A DNA stretch of 64,000 nt from Lojkania enalia (GCA_010094045.1 ML986673.1:1-64000), one strand, 5' to 3'; shown: positions 39,269 to 51,351, numbered from the stretch's first letter. Numbers and translations: made by a program. The notes: generated from the sequence alone by a model not told the origin.

Positions 39269-39328
39269 CAGCTGATATCCAGCGTGATATCCGGCGTGAT
39301 ATCGACCGTGATATCGTACGTCGATATC
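39269..39328. repeat. 12-bp tandem repeat (about 5 units)
   Basis: Consensus near NNCGTGATATCC/G repeated head to tail from 39269 to 39328; the last unit is diverged. The GATATC core makes the array partly palindromic. Confidence 0.75.
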
Positions 39329-39583
39329 TGATACAGCTCGGCAGACTAGCCAAAAATCCCCATGACAAGTAAAACTTACAGATCTAAACAATATCTGTGG
39401 GTGTAAGGTTCATTTAAGTCCCAAAGTAAGAAAAAAATTTGCTAGATTAGTGCGAGGGGTAATTCATTATGGCTTGACCTCGTGATGGCTGAGCTACAGG
39501 GAGCCCAAATTCATACCGACTTTCCAGGTATGCTCAAAGAACTTCCCCAAGATCTACATACTATCTACAACTGCATTCTTTAT

Positions 39584-39729
39584 TGTAGAGTATCAGGGCC
39601 GATGAGGAGGAAAGATTGTGTTGATTCATATCTATAGAGGATCAGGGCTATTTATACTGTCTGTCCTGGGTATCACATGATATCAGGGCAAATACATAAT
39701 AAGGATCGTGCGATGCATATAACCTTACA
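39584..39729 (-). repeat. LTR-like repeat, copy 2 of an inverted pair
   Basis: Reverse complement resembles 30111-30260, including ACAGTATAAATAGCC and GATCCTCTATAGATATGA, and continues to ACTCTACA at its end. No target duplication found. Confidence 0.6.
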
Positions 39730-40489
39730 TTCATCAAATCTAGGGTTACGACGATAGCCGAAAAATCCTGCAGCGGGTAACCTCAGCTCGCCGCCCAATG
39801 AAGCTTTGGGAACTAATAGCCACACTTAAAATCCAGACCTCTAAGAACACTCCCAAAATGGAAAGTGTTAAAAGATAAGCTCTATTTATGCGAATTACTA
39901 ATCCAACAAGCTAATTTCTTTACCGGTTCTGTTTCAATTATGGTAGTTCTTGTCCATTAGTGGCCAAAGACATGCCTTCTACAGGCTAGCTCGGATGTTA
40001 ACTCGGAGGCGTCAAGGTTTCTAATTTAAAAAGAAACCTCACATTCCGACATTGCGCGGACATGTACCGAATATCCCAAATTAAAAAAAAAAAAAAGAAG
40101 AAAAGTAGAAAAGGGAAGAAAAAAGAAAACCATCATCACAGCCAAATGGTCTTAGGACTTCAAGAATAAACCCACGATAAAATTCCTGCCGCTAGTGAAT
40201 TATACGACCGCATTCCGGGACCAACATACGAAATTATCCGAGCTCTATGCTGATGGATTTTTGTCCGTCTACCTAGAGCTTTTCATGACGAATTCACATT
40301 TCCTCCAAACATGGTATCGGCTCTACACCCTTCACTTTAGTACCCCTACTAGATAAGAACCTGTGAGGAAGAGTTATGTGTTTCCAAGAGCCTATATTCT
40401 TGCATTTCTATGTATTGTATTATGGATAGGAAATATTCTTCCATCTAAAACGTTGGACTCAGAGACCCGCGAAATTATATAAATCGAAG
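39730..40489. other. Intergenic
   Basis: Nothing coding recognised. An A-rich purine tract lies at about 40083-40130. Confidence 0.5.
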
Positions 40490-41470
40490 ATATTCACGGC
40501 TGTCGGCCCTTTATTGGGCGACACGGTCACGTTCTGTTGAAGTGGCTAAGACTCTGCTGAAGCAACGAGCTCTAGTCACTGACTTAATGGTGTTTAAAGC
40601 AGTATCCGAAAAGTGTCAGGATACAGTGGAGCTACTAAGAAGCAAGGGTATTACTAATGCGAATATAGTCCAAGGGTCTAGGTTTTAAGAGCGTTGCCGA
40701 ACTTCCCATTACCCATGGCGACGATCCTAATGCCATCGATGGAAACTGACATCTGCTAGCAATTGGGGTCACCGCCTTTAATGATCATGAACATACCATT
40801 AGATACCTACTTCCACTGAACTGAGATCTTGGAATTCACGTGAAGGAATGAATCATACCAATTATGATACGCAGAGACGAACATCTTTTTGGCATCCTAT
40901 TTAAAGATATCTTCATATTTCAAGGGAAATATTTCGTATCTGCCACCGCAATGTTTTGTTGCATCCAGTCAAGGAATATGATGCGGGTGTTAATAGAACA
41001 CAGAGATGATATTAATTGGACTTTAAATGTCACCTTACATAGCGGGCCTGATGAATTCCATAATGTGTTTCGAAAGTTTCGCTAGATTACTATAGAGCGA
41101 TAGTCGAGCAGCGACCTCTAGAGGTACTCTCCAAAAGTAGGCGTACCGATTTACCACTTGAGGGTTTGTCAGAAAATGCGATCCATCTACACCACTTAAC
41201 GATAACCGCCCTTATCATTCAAGGTGCCATATTGACCCAAAACGTTAGCTTGCCATCGAAGCACTTCATGTTGCTGCCGCAAGAGGCTGAAATGGGCTTC
41301 TTGAAACGTCACTGGAAAGAAATGTCGACTCCAATATAAAAATATCATTGAACTGCGTTGAAAAGGGGAAAACTGAAGAGCTATGTCAACATCGTAGCAT
41401 TGGTGACACAATACGGCGCAGACATCAATTGGAATGGAAAGAACAGGGGACTTCACTAACGGAGGTTTTC
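40490..41470 (+). pseudogene. Decayed ankyrin-repeat protein gene
   Basis: Ankyrin-like units can be read on the plus strand only by changing frame and passing stops: RSRSVEVAKTLLKQRALVTD near 40522-40581 followed by KCQDTVELLRSKGITNAN, then THGDDPNAIDGN near 40710-40745 with LAIGVTAFNDHEHTIRYLLP, RVLIEHRDDINW near 40987-41022, and VNIVALVTQYGADINWNGKN near 41380-41440. The spacing and the (L/I)L..GAD.N pattern are those of ankyrin repeats, which mediate protein binding. At least five disruptions are visible. The original full length and any N-terminal effector domain cannot be recovered. Confidence 0.72.
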
Positions 41471-42389
41471 ATCTAGGATTAAAATTAGAGTCTATTAAAT
41501 TTAAGATATTGGATTATTAGCAGATAATTTGGATGGTAAAGTCGATATTACGGTCTAGCGTACTGTTTTCTACTCGTTATGACACCGTATCGAGTCTAGA
41601 ATGGGTCTATAGCTCTTTTATCGCTAAGTTCAATGGAAAACTGGAATTATTCCTTCCTTTGAATTATAGGCTTCAGGGATAGCTATAGACAAACCTACGT
41701 CTCTCAGCTCCTCCCACCTTGAAGCAAGCCCCAAAGCCTTCACCTGCCTGTATCACCCTAAATATCCTTCTGCCCTAAGTATTATCATAATACCGTCAGG
41801 AATTCTCACGCCGGCCCACTGAAGATTCTATACCACTTGAGTAACGCGGCAGACCAGTCCAGGCCTTGGCCGGCCTCCATAGTAGTTTCGCGTCTGTATG
41901 ATTTGCTGAAGCCAACCTATAGCTTCTTCTGGTGTCTCAAATATTGGGGGATATTAGAGTTCATGTTTTTGTGTCTGTGTTATGCGCTTCGAAGTGTACG
42001 GTGGTTGTACTCTGAAGATTGCGCTTCTTGGATATGGCAGATAAGATGCTCTGCGTGAAATTTGTTCTGTTAAATACTATATAAGCGCATTTAAGAGAGC
42101 TTTTATACCTATCCAGGCGCCTCTACGCTGTCAAATACTACGTAGCAATTTTTCACTATGGTCTGCCGCCAGCATTCCGGTTCCTTCAATATTTTCAAGT
42201 TGTGACAATAAGCGATTTTGCCGGAACTCCATTACAGCAGCACTCTAACCTTCACCACATGGTCCACGGAGGTGGTATTTGCTTAGCGCGCTAGTGTATC
42301 TTGTATATACTTAAACTTCAAAACAACTCCTCCACCTGCCCTTCTATGTGCGCCTCCTCTCCTCTGCCCTATTCTGCCTGCCCTCTCTC
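41471..42389. other. Intergenic with weak coding traces
   Basis: No gene confirmed. A minus-strand stretch near 41950-41830 (SYRLASANHTDAKLLW) reads protein-like but is unassigned. Confidence 0.4.
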
Positions 42390-43300
42390 CCTTCATGGAA
42401 GGGATCAATACAGCTTCACAGTATTACTCAATGGCAGCGCCAGAGCCTCCCTCCCAAACTCCCCCAGCGGACCCCAGCGTCCCTCGACCAGATGGAGCGG
42501 TACTTCTTCCGACTGGCGTGAGGGCTTCGCAACCGGATCTATGAACATGCCCTAGCACCATGAGAAAGCCTTTTCTACAAGTACGAACAGGATAACACGG
42601 GCGCCCAGCTCTACACTCCCGAGGTGGACGCATACGATTCGGATGCACGTGGGTACAACCAGCTCATGTGTGCAAGCAGTTTCACCACGAGACACCTATC
42701 TCAGGCATTCAATACAACGACATCACCTTTGAACGTGCGTCAGCCGGTGGTTTCAGCGCCGCATCGCAATTCAAATGTTTGAAACTTGACGTACTGAGAA
42801 AAAGAGGGCGTAGTTGAGAGATATTAGGTTCAAGGGACTCGAGTCTTTGTTTGAAAAGTATCTATCTAATACTGGGGGAGTCCATTATGATCCTATGTGC
42901 ATTCAATATCCACTTGCGGACTTTTCCTGGAGCCATCCGAAGACCACAATGAACTTGCACGAACCTCTATGGTGCGAGTCAATCCCTCCTATTACGGTTC
43001 CGTCATATGCAGCTCTGCATTGGGGACATAGTTCTTTAGACTGTGTTTCGAGGCAAGCCTAAGCAAATAATGTGGGAGATCCAAAAGGATGCGATTGACG
43101 AACACACTGACAGCGGGTGTAGCGAGCTATTTTAATCAAGATTGGTGGCATCTAGGGTCACTCAATACACCAAACTTTCGATCCCGGCCCGACGATGAAG
43201 ACGAAAATGAGATGTTTCTACAGTATGAGACGGAAGAGTCGATTGAAGCTCGGAAATAGTTTAGGAACCGTTTCTAGCCTGCTAATGCGGTAGTTAGGTA
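42390..43300 (+). pseudogene. Decayed fungal gene with LRNRIYEHAL motif (F-box-like family), copy 1
   Basis: An ATG-led N terminus (MEGINTASQYYSMAAPEPP, near 42400) is followed, in another frame, by FFRLA, a stop, then GLRNRIYEHALA near 42510-42550. The family form L.PELRNRIYE.AL is a well-known hallmark of a large ascomycete family of unknown, partly F-box-like proteins. Later frames give VCKQFHHETPISGIQYNDIT near 42670-42730 (family form VCRQ..ET...), GLESLFEKYLSNTGGVHYD near 42835 and a plausible C-terminal stretch YFNQDWWHLGSLNTPNF near 43130. Multiple frameshifts and stops show it is dead. Confidence 0.68.
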
Positions 43301-43432
43301 TCAAAGTATTCTTGCTTCAATGGGTATCTATATTTCTAGTAAGGTAGGCGAAGGCCATCGATGCCGACAAAGTGTGGTTTAGAAGTCTGCCGTACTAACA
43401 AGAAATCCTTTCATCTCTCTGAATACTAGATA

Positions 43433-43604
43433 TGTAAGCTTAGGTGACGTGCCTGACCAGCTATGCAGCCCTTGACTAAGCAGTCTCATGTACTATATAT
43501 TCCATACTGTATCTTGACTGACAGGTCAGGGAAACCCATCAGCGCAATCATAAATATATCCATCGATACAACACCCATACAGTCTCCACCCACTCTTACT
43601 TACA
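43433..43604 (+). mobile_element. Solo LTR, family 2, copy 2 (172 bp)
   Basis: Starts TGTAAGC and ends CTTACA, matches 30432-30591 over its length including ATGTACTATATATTCC. Flanks AGATA and AGACA are a TSD with one C/T difference. It lies between two decayed genes of the same family. Confidence 0.75.
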
Positions 43605-43664
43605 AGACATCCATTCAAGCTAACTTCAGAATCCCCTCTTAGTGTCGTTTCCTAACCTACTCAG

Positions 43665-44110
43665 CTCACATTTCCTTAATGTTGGGGTAAGCTTGGAGGC
43701 CATGGACATGGCGAAGCCTCCTCAAAAACTCAGACTCATAGAAGAGCGTCCGGTGGAGGTAGAGCTTAACGTTCTTAGGGGTACCAGCCGCGCGATACTG
43801 GTCCCCGTACCATGTGCTTATTTCTTGACCTTGCCATTTGAAATATAAAAAAAAAAAAGGCCATACCGCTGATGGTGTGAGCGGGGGATGTGAGACCGTT
43901 ATATTTGATTCCCAAACTAGCTGTCTCGTTATAAAGTCGACGATAGACATAGCGTAGTTGATTTGCGCCTCCTCCAGCATGAATGTCCTTATATGTTGAG
44001 AACGTCAACGCTCCGTGGCTACCGGAGAATTTTCACCATAGGGCCTCTTGAAGCGTTTGATTACGTTCCTCAAAGATATCGGACACCTAGTGGTTGGGAG
44101 TCGAAGCTGA
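43665..44110 (-). pseudogene. Decayed gene of the same RNRIYE-type family, copy 2 (partial)
   Basis: Minus-strand reading: DIFEERNQTLQEALW, a stop, KFSGSHGALTFSTYKDIHAG, ANQLRYVYRRLYNETASLG near 43970-43915 (family form NQL.YVCRQLY.ET..L), KYNGLTSP, a frameshift at a run of A/T near 43848-43858, then VKLYLHRTLFYESEFLRRLR near 43760-43700. Matching elements occur in the neighbouring plus-strand pseudogene, so the two were probably related genes. The N-terminal RNRIYE segment is not found. Confidence 0.5.
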
Positions 44111-44669
44111 ACACTAATTGATTTACTTCGTATAGATTGCGAGATTGCAGTGTCGTACTTATCATTCAAAGTCTTGGTATTTTAGGGAAATCTCACAAGT
44201 CTTCACGTTGCAGGCGTCTCAATAAAAAGTTTAAAATTAACACAATTTTTACTCACCGACTACGATTTCTAGTATATCAAAGTAACAGAAGCATATGCCT
44301 AGCGCTAATCCCCTCTAGTAACCCTCAAAAACACAAACTTGCTCATTAAACGGGCCTCACAAAATACACGTCTAAGTCATAAGCCTGATTCAAAGCTAGA
44401 TATTAGATTAGTAGTATAAAGACTGCAAGTCTACTTAGTCTCCTAGCTTATAAAATCTACAGCCTTGAAACATGCCAAAAAGAAAAACGAAAAAGGTATT
44501 ACTATAGGATATCTTAATCTCAGCACACCGCTCCAACTCCTTGGGCAAAAACTCAAGAAAATATCAACCTCATAACTCATCCAGCGTCCAGTGCATTAGC
44601 ATCCGGATATCAAAGCCTCAAATCCCCGCCCTCTAATAACCTCTAAACTCTCACAATCAAGCCTAATTC
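44111..44669. other. Intergenic, 3' of the CRIB-like gene
   Basis: No gene or repeat recognised; AT-leaning. Confidence 0.5.
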
Positions 44670-45290
44670 TCACACCCTCATAGCTCTCCTCCCAACCGCC
44701 CCTTCCACCCACGCCCCCAACCCATGATCTGCCCCCGCCCAATATTCCCTCGCTTGCCTATACGCCGCCATCCTCTCCTCAAACCCCGCTACCTCCATGA
44801 TCTCGCGGAACCCTAGCGGTCGCTCGGAGACCGGGATATCGGAGAAATCGATTGCAGTGCCGGAGTCCTTGCGCTTAGGTCTTGTGGGTGGGCGGGTTTG
44901 GACTATGTCTTTGTGGCTACGTTGCGGTGGGGGCGTTTGGAGTTGAAGTGGGGGTAGAGATGGACGTTGCGGTTCAGGCGAAGCGCTGGACGTCGGGTTT
45001 TTATTTCTCGTGGATTCCGGGGATGACGATGGCGATCTCGACCGCCCCGACCGTGCTGCTAACCTACTCAACGACGTCCTAAGCCTTAGACTCGGCCGCC
45101 CTAGACTCCGCGCCAAGCTCTGCGAGCGCTTCGGTGCCTCGCCATCGACATTTGTATGCGTGAATATCTCGTCCGGTTGGATCGTCGAGCGCTGCATGCT
45201 GGCGATGGGTAGCGTGCCCGTGACTCCTACGCCGGCAACGTGCCGGGCGTCGAAGGGGCGGGATATAGTTATTGTTTGCCGCCGCGGCAT
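44670..45290 (-). CDS. Hypothetical protein with a CRIB-like N-terminal motif
   Basis: Single-exon gene of 206 aa with an ATG in good context. Residues 9-23 read ISRPFDARHVAGVGV, close to the CRIB consensus ISxPx..F.HxxHVG that binds Cdc42/Rac GTPases, but the second His is Ala-Gly here, so binding is uncertain. A Ser/Pro/Arg-rich middle (residues about 55-140, e.g. RSGRSRSPSSSPEST and PPLQLQTPPPQ) looks disordered. A compact C terminus, IPVSERPLGFREIMEVAGFE then REYWAGADHG, looks folded and conserved. It may be a small GTPase effector-like scaffold, but the role is inferred from the motif alone. GC content is normal and the frame intact. Confidence 0.65.
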   Translation of the reverse strand: MPRRQTITISRPFDARHVAGVGVTGTLPIASMQRSTIQPDEIFTHTNVDGEAPKRSQSLARSLGRPSLRLRTSLSRLAARSGRSRSPSSSPESTRNKNPTSSASPEPQRPSLPPLQLQTPPPQRSHKDIVQTRPPTRPKRKDSGTAIDFSDIPVSERPLGFREIMEVAGFEERMAAYRQAREYWAGADHGLGAWVEGAVGRRAMRV

Positions 45291-47347
45291 TGTAGGTAAG
45301 GATAATATGTGGAACGTTGGACGGCGGTGAGGATGGGTCTGTTAGGTGTGGTTGGAGGCGGATTGGTTTCGGAGTGGGGTCGTGGGGCGTGAGATGCTCG
45401 ACGAAGAAATACGAAGACAGCAGTCCAAATATGATGAATAGATCGATAAACCTTATGTCCTTCCTCGCTCTTTTATCGTGAGAAGATGATCATGCTATGG
45501 AGTGGTCAGAGAGAGTATTGAGATGCGCAAAAGCAATTGACCTGGTAGACGGACCCGCCGCGGGGCGAACCTGCGCCCGGACCCTGCACATGTCAAACCA
45601 GGAGGGTTGCTGTAAGCTTCAGAAGAGCCAAAAAGCTCTAACGGCTACTGCTTTTGCTCATGTGGCTGAAGAGGCACGGGCTTTTCCCACACACGTCAGA
45701 AGTGGAGGGGTGAGACGCGGACTGTATGGAAGTGCTCGGCTATATCTGGCAACTGATATGGGGACCGTGCATCTAATTCTCGTCGAATGCCGACTATGCA
45801 GGAACAGTGTTAGAACGTCGAATAATACGTCAGAACTGTATCCTGCTATATCTAGGACCTCTTAGGTCACGTGCATATTTGGCCTGGCCGCCTCGGCCTA
45901 GGATCTCTATGCAAAGGAAGGTAATACATGCAATATGTATCGGAATATGTGGATCCGAGATTCTGCTCGTGCTAGCACCGGATGATATATTCGAAACTGG
46001 GGAGCGTAGGTTGAGATGGCATAGTAAGTAGGCATTACTTCCAGTGGCTGTAAAGGTAGATTTGGCCTTGTGTCGCGCAGGATACTACATGAATCCACTA
46101 GGAACTAGACAGGCATCTCGACTCCTTTAGAAGTCTATTCGGTGTACTTGGAATAGCAGATTCATCTCATTTTCGCCATGAAAGCGTAGCCAAACGCTTG
46201 TAGCATTGTTCCATACCCAAACCATCCACCCATTATCACCAACTCCTCACTACCATTCACACAATAAATCCACAAAACCCTGGTCTCAGTCGAGAGGGAC
46301 GAAAGACAAGAAAGCCATTCCTTTCCTCCTTCCACAAGATCTTACCCCACAAAGTGGCGGCCGGGCAATTCCCGTCGAGACAAGGAATTTCCCGATCCGA
46401 AGCCAGGCATTGCCGGCTAATCAAACCTCAAACCAGGATGCAGTAAATATGTACTGTAAATACATATCCAGCCGCGGGGTCCCGTACCGCTGGACCGCCC
46501 ATATAATCCATTCATACATACATAATTCATGCTGGGATGCTTTGCTCGAGTTTCGAGCGCTTGGAGAGGGCCGGTGAACGCGGTTGACGATGATTCTAAG
46601 ACATGCTATCCTTGATATTTAATCGTGATATCGAGGAAATTCAGAGGACAGATGTTTGAGACATGTTTTCATCTTGCCTCTCTTCGAATCTCGCGAGGAG
46701 AAACCTAGAAAACACCACCTGACGGCCCCAAACATTCACCCCTCCACCCATCACGCTCTTTGCACAAAAAGCGCCAACACCCTTACCGCTACCGATTATC
46801 CGGTTAGGATCCCTCATTTGTATGCTTCAACTCCCTCGTGTCATTGAGAACTCGTTCGACATTCCTGGAACACAACCTGTCCCAAACGCGCATGGGGCCG
46901 TCTTGGCGGCGTCCACCAATCAGCCGCACGCTGTGCACCGCACACCGTTCTTAATCTAGACAAGCGGCATCGAGTTAGTATAGAGACCTTACAAGCTAGG
47001 CGTCGATCGTGCATTGGTGATGGAAGCTTTCCATTCAGGAGGCGCCGTCATGCAACACCTCGCCTCCAAGACCACGATGCCGAGCTACCTATGAGGCCGC
47101 TTCAGCCGAGTATAGCGTATCTGCTCATATATATAAGAGTGATGGCATAGCAGCTCTAGCATCCTGCTTTCATCCAGCTATCTACTTGCAAAAGTCTTTC
47201 GTTAACAGCTCGTTCTTTGATTTTGCTTTTATTCTATCGTTCCTGGAGAATCGATCTCGGCCGGTCCCTTTTTTATTGTATTACTTGCCGTGCATTTTCT
47301 TGGACGCTCACTTGACGAGACGACGGTATATTCAAACGATTACGAAA
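45291..47347. other. Divergent intergenic region (about 2 kb)
   Basis: Separates the CRIB-like gene (leftward) from the secreted-protein gene (rightward), so it holds both promoters. Open frames at 45497-45865 and 46206-46577 show no motif or splice support. CCAAT occurs at 46916-46920. Confidence 0.45.
47128..47137 (+). promoter_or_regulatory. TATA box of the secreted-protein gene
   Basis: TATATATAAG about 210 bp before the proposed ATG, fitting a 5' leader of roughly 180 nt that includes CT-rich stretches. Confidence 0.5.
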
Positions 47348-48449
47348 ATGAAGCAGCAAATCCTCGCACTCGCTCCTCTTCTGCTGACTGCTGCGGTCGC
47401 TCATCCTACGACCAAGCTTTATAAGGTGAAGCGTGAGGTTCCTCAGGAACATTCTCATCAGGCCGTCTTGGATAAAGTCGACGAAGCCTTGAACCTGAAC
47501 AATCCTGACGGGATCGTGGCTTCAGTGTTCGGACTGCTTGGTGCTGCAGCTGCGGCCGAGGGTGCTGGCAACATTGCTGATGCTGGTATGTTGCAGAAAC
47601 GTGGTTTAATATTGTCCAAGCTGATCGATGCCAGATTGCCTCCAGCAAGCCACCGCCGACCAGGCCTTTACTAACGCTAAAGAGATTGGTGATATTGATC
47701 TTATGACCAATGCTCTCATCTTCCGTGCCCTGGAGCGCAACACCGGTGAGGTTGGTCTGGTCTCGGTCCCTTGCGAGTCGATCCAGGCTGTCAATCCGGA
47801 GATTGCCGCGCTCCAGCAACACCAGGACCCCGCGTCCGACGGTGCGGCCGAGCTTAACAAGGAGATTACTCTTGAGCTTGCTCGCCAGATTGCTTCAATC
47901 GGTGGTAACCCTCTTGACGCTCTTGAAGCTTCGACCTTCGCGCCCGGTGAGATTGGCGACCCAACTGCCGCGGGTAATACTTGTAACGACGAGAATGATC
48001 CAGCCGGGTGCATCAACACTCTCGGCCTCCGCGTCGACGACGCCAGTGAGGATGAGATCCTCGCCGCCGTCCAAGACATAGACGGAGCCGCTGATGCCGT
48101 AGATGATGCAGACAATGCCGACGTTGCAGACGATGCAGCTGACGACGCAGATGTCAACGCAAGCACTGGTGCTATTAGTTTGGGTGCATGCAGCGACGTA
48201 TCCATCGTCTTCGGCACCCCATCTGATGGCCGCAACGAAGATGCTTTTGAAGCTGCCGACCTAGCCACCTTTCCTCACGGCTCGGCGCTCAATATCAGGG
48301 TCATCTCAGATTTCATCTGCACTCAACTGGGCAACAAGTGTGGTGCAAGCGATGCTATTGTCGCGGGATGCCAGGCAGCTTCTGCAGCCGCATCGGAGTT
48401 GACGGGCCAGGCGGCTGCTGATTTTTTCAACAATGCCGCAAGCAATTGA
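47348..48449 (+). CDS. Secreted alanine-rich fungal protein (2 exons)
   Basis: Exons 47348-47585 and 47635-48449 joined over a 49-bp intron (GTATGT..CAG) give 350 aa. The start was chosen at 47348 because it opens a clear signal peptide, KQQILALAPLLLTAAVA with a likely cut after Ala18; the longer open frame from 47186 would bury it. Lys28-Arg29 is a possible Kex2 site. The mature part is Ala/Asp-rich, with an acidic low-complexity stretch (DDADNADVADDAADDADV, near residues 238-255) and a C-terminal module (VFGTPSDGRNEDAFEAAD, then ICTQLGNKCGA) with Cys pairs. This C-terminal layout is shared by fungal secreted proteins of unknown function that I recall only generically. It likely acts outside the cell or in the wall. 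No catalytic motif seen. Confidence 0.82.
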
Positions 48450-51351
48450 GTCATTGCAATGGTTTTGAGAAGCTAGGGAGTGACAGATGAAGAGGTGGAA
48501 GGAACTACATGAAAACTGGGAAGTTGATGGATGATATGGCTCTGAGATTCAAAGTGAATGGTGTACATCTACCTACGTATAGCAATGGAGAGGAGGTTCT
48601 CGTACAAATTTTTTTTTTTGTATACTAATGCAAACGAATTTAGGAGCGCATAAATGTCTCCTCATTATCGTCTCGTAGGCTCAGCTTGGTATGTAAACAG
48701 GTGAGCAAGATTCTTCCTGTTTAGACTCCCGCTAGAGTACTTCGGTAGGGTGTTACATGCTATGCTCACCTGATGATACAATGAGGCGGGACATTCGCAG
48801 ACTAATAGCTTAGTATATGTACGTACCTAGGCAGTGCGTAGACTAGGAGCACTGTAGCGTAGCATATAGACCGAAGAGATCAAACAGGCAGTCCGTCGAC
48901 GAAGGCGGTGGATATTTTATCCGAAAGACGTTGGAGCCCTAGGCTGATAAGATAGCCAAGTACGGGGACGAAGTACATCGCCAGATCGACTATTCTCGTG
49001 CTCCTGCTATAAATTAGGGACATATGTGCAGGGTGGTACTTCCCCGCGTCACGTTAAGCAATCTCGAGGACGCGACGCGAACTCAGCTTGAGCATCAACC
49101 TCCACCCGCATTTCTCTTGAGCATCGGCGCTCTCAACAACAACAACAATGAGTTGACAACCTTTCAACCGCCTGCTCGCTACACAAGATGCAGACGGCGA
49201 AAACTACGGCTGGTGCGGCTCCGTACAATTGACGGTGAGTCTCAGATTTTCGCCAGGCGCGTCGGCGTTGAGCCAAGAGCGGACGCCCACCCGACCCGTC
49301 TCCCGCGTGCGCTGGCCGTGGCCGCGGTCGCATCTGGCCGCTACACGCTCTGCATTTTCGTAAAGAATGCAGAAATTGGCCCAATCAGGGGCGCACGGTC
49401 AGCAACGGGTCCATCCAATTTCCCTTTCGAGAGCTGGCGTTGAGCGAAAAGGAAATATTGGTTTGTGATGAGGTGCAGGCGGCCCGAGTGCGGCCGTTTT
49501 GGGGCAAGTGAGCTAGATTCAAACGTCTCGTCGGACTTTTATGAGGGGTACATGATATTGGGAAATCGGTAGGAGACCTGATATCAGTCTTGAAGAAGGA
49601 ATTTGACAGGGAGGCTGATAAAAGAAAATGAACCGGAATACATACAGCTGCACATGGACAGTCGGCAGAAGCGGGAGAGAACAAAAGTTGGCGTCTCGAT
49701 TTCGAGTTCTGCCGCGTTGGTTGCGAGGCATTAACGCCAGAGTGCAGTAGTAGGTCTCATGGCCTTCGCTGCGCGGCCCGGCGAGAGGAGCGGTGCTGCG
49801 CGCTGGGCGAATCGCAGCGGCGATGGTTGTTGCGTGTCGCGTGTCTGTCTTTCGACGCAGTGCTGCCAATAGTCCCAATGGGCGGCCTGTGTACGCTGCT
49901 GCTTGTTCTCATGGGCGCAAGACGCTGCAGCTGTGGTGGAGCTTTGGCGGGGGCTGCTAGCGGGCGAAGGCCTTGGAATTGCGGAATCAGGGTGCAGAAG
50001 CCGTTGTACCTCCCCGTATCCCCGCGCGAGGCCGGATGGACGAGGCTCGCCGCTCGCATGGCATTGCCAGCGGGCGTGGGCAGAAGAATGTCGTCCTGAC
50101 AAGTGTTCGTGCAGCGCCAGACGCAGGGGCTGGATGGGAGCAGCGATGTTCCAAGTAGTCCAAGCGTTGTCCGAATTCGTCTAAGGGCAGGCCCGAGCGT
50201 TGGCGCCGCGGGTGAATTGCGACGCGCTAAGCACGCGTAGGACGCGTCGAGGGCAGCCCCGGCCGCGAGCCCTCAGCGAGGCTTCACGGGCTGATTGGGG
50301 ATCGCCGCTGAGGGCGATGCTGCGGGCGGGCTGCAAGAGGCCTGTCTCGAAAGCGCGTGCCGGAGCGCCACTGAGTTGCTATGGTGTACTTGGTATGTGT
50401 GTTCGTGCAGGTGTGCGTAGGCGCAGGTTTCGTTGTTCCAGTTCCGCTATCGTCGATCTTGGCCCCGGCACCTTTAGCGCCGTCCTTAGCTCATCCCGCA
50501 CCTTGCACCTTCAAACTCCTCCTCCCGCCCCGACCGCCTCCACCTCACCCACATCCACCATTGTCGCACCCGCGATGCCTTAATCCACTGCCGTCGACTG
50601 CCTTCACAATCTTTCCTTGCGTCCTTGGAGTCCCCTGGAATCCTCTTCACCTCCCCCTCACCCCCCTCCGCAGCACGCCCATGGACTATCGCAGCCCGTG
50701 AGCGTTCGAAGCTGTCGCTTCCATCACCCGCCTAGAGAGACCGCGGCGGACCTGTTCGCCGGCCGCCCACCCAACATCCCGCAATATTCACAGTCGGTGA
50801 CGGTGAACGGCCAACGCCCGCGCTCTCACGACTGTGCGCCCGTTCGGCACCCGCGCGACCGCCCTCAGATCACTGCCTTCGGCTCTTTCCTTCGAGTTAC
50901 CTCACCTTGCGCACAACCGCCTGCTCTCCAGGCCGCGCGCCGACTCTCTCACGAGTTTTTCTTGCCCTCCGACCTTCTTGCGACCTCTCCTACACTTGCG
51001 CATACTGAATTGAGCATTGCGCAACACCTCTGACGACTCGAGAGCACCCAGCCATCTCCCTGATCACCCCGTGTAACCATATTGCAGCTCGCACAGTCGC
51101 GTTCACAGGCCCCAAACACCTGTTGGCACCCGCCTTGGGCTCTTTCATCCCGCATATTCGGCCCGCTTGCCACAATTAGCGGCAATTGGGCGAGGCACCT
51201 GCATTGAATTGCAATCATATGTGGGATTACTGCCTTCTTTGCAGACAGCTGGAGATTGGATATCTTGGCTATCACGCCAGGGGCTTTCTAAACGCCGATA
51301 TCTAGACCGTACCCGCATCCGTCGAGTGCCACACATTGTTCAATTGTCAAG
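48450..51351. other. Long intergenic region and 5' leader of the next gene
   Basis: About 2.9 kb. 48610-48622 is a T-run in the 3' region of the secreted-protein gene. From about 49.7 kb GC rises, and 50400-51350 is notably C/T-rich on the plus strand, as in long 5' leaders of fungal regulatory genes. Several overlapping GC-rich open frames at 49.7-51.0 kb exist on both strands with no motif; I treat them as composition artefacts. Confidence 0.5.

Noticed and set aside
49189..49370. ATGCAG followed about 160 bp later by ATTTTCGTAAAG, as in an intron-split ubiquitin gene
   Set aside because: No splice donor follows ATGCAG, no AG precedes ATTTTC, and the sequence after it does not continue as ubiquitin.
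49731..51033. Several GC-rich ORFs on both strands
   Set aside because: They overlap each other in many frames, are low-complexity and have no motif; typical of GC-rich leader DNA.
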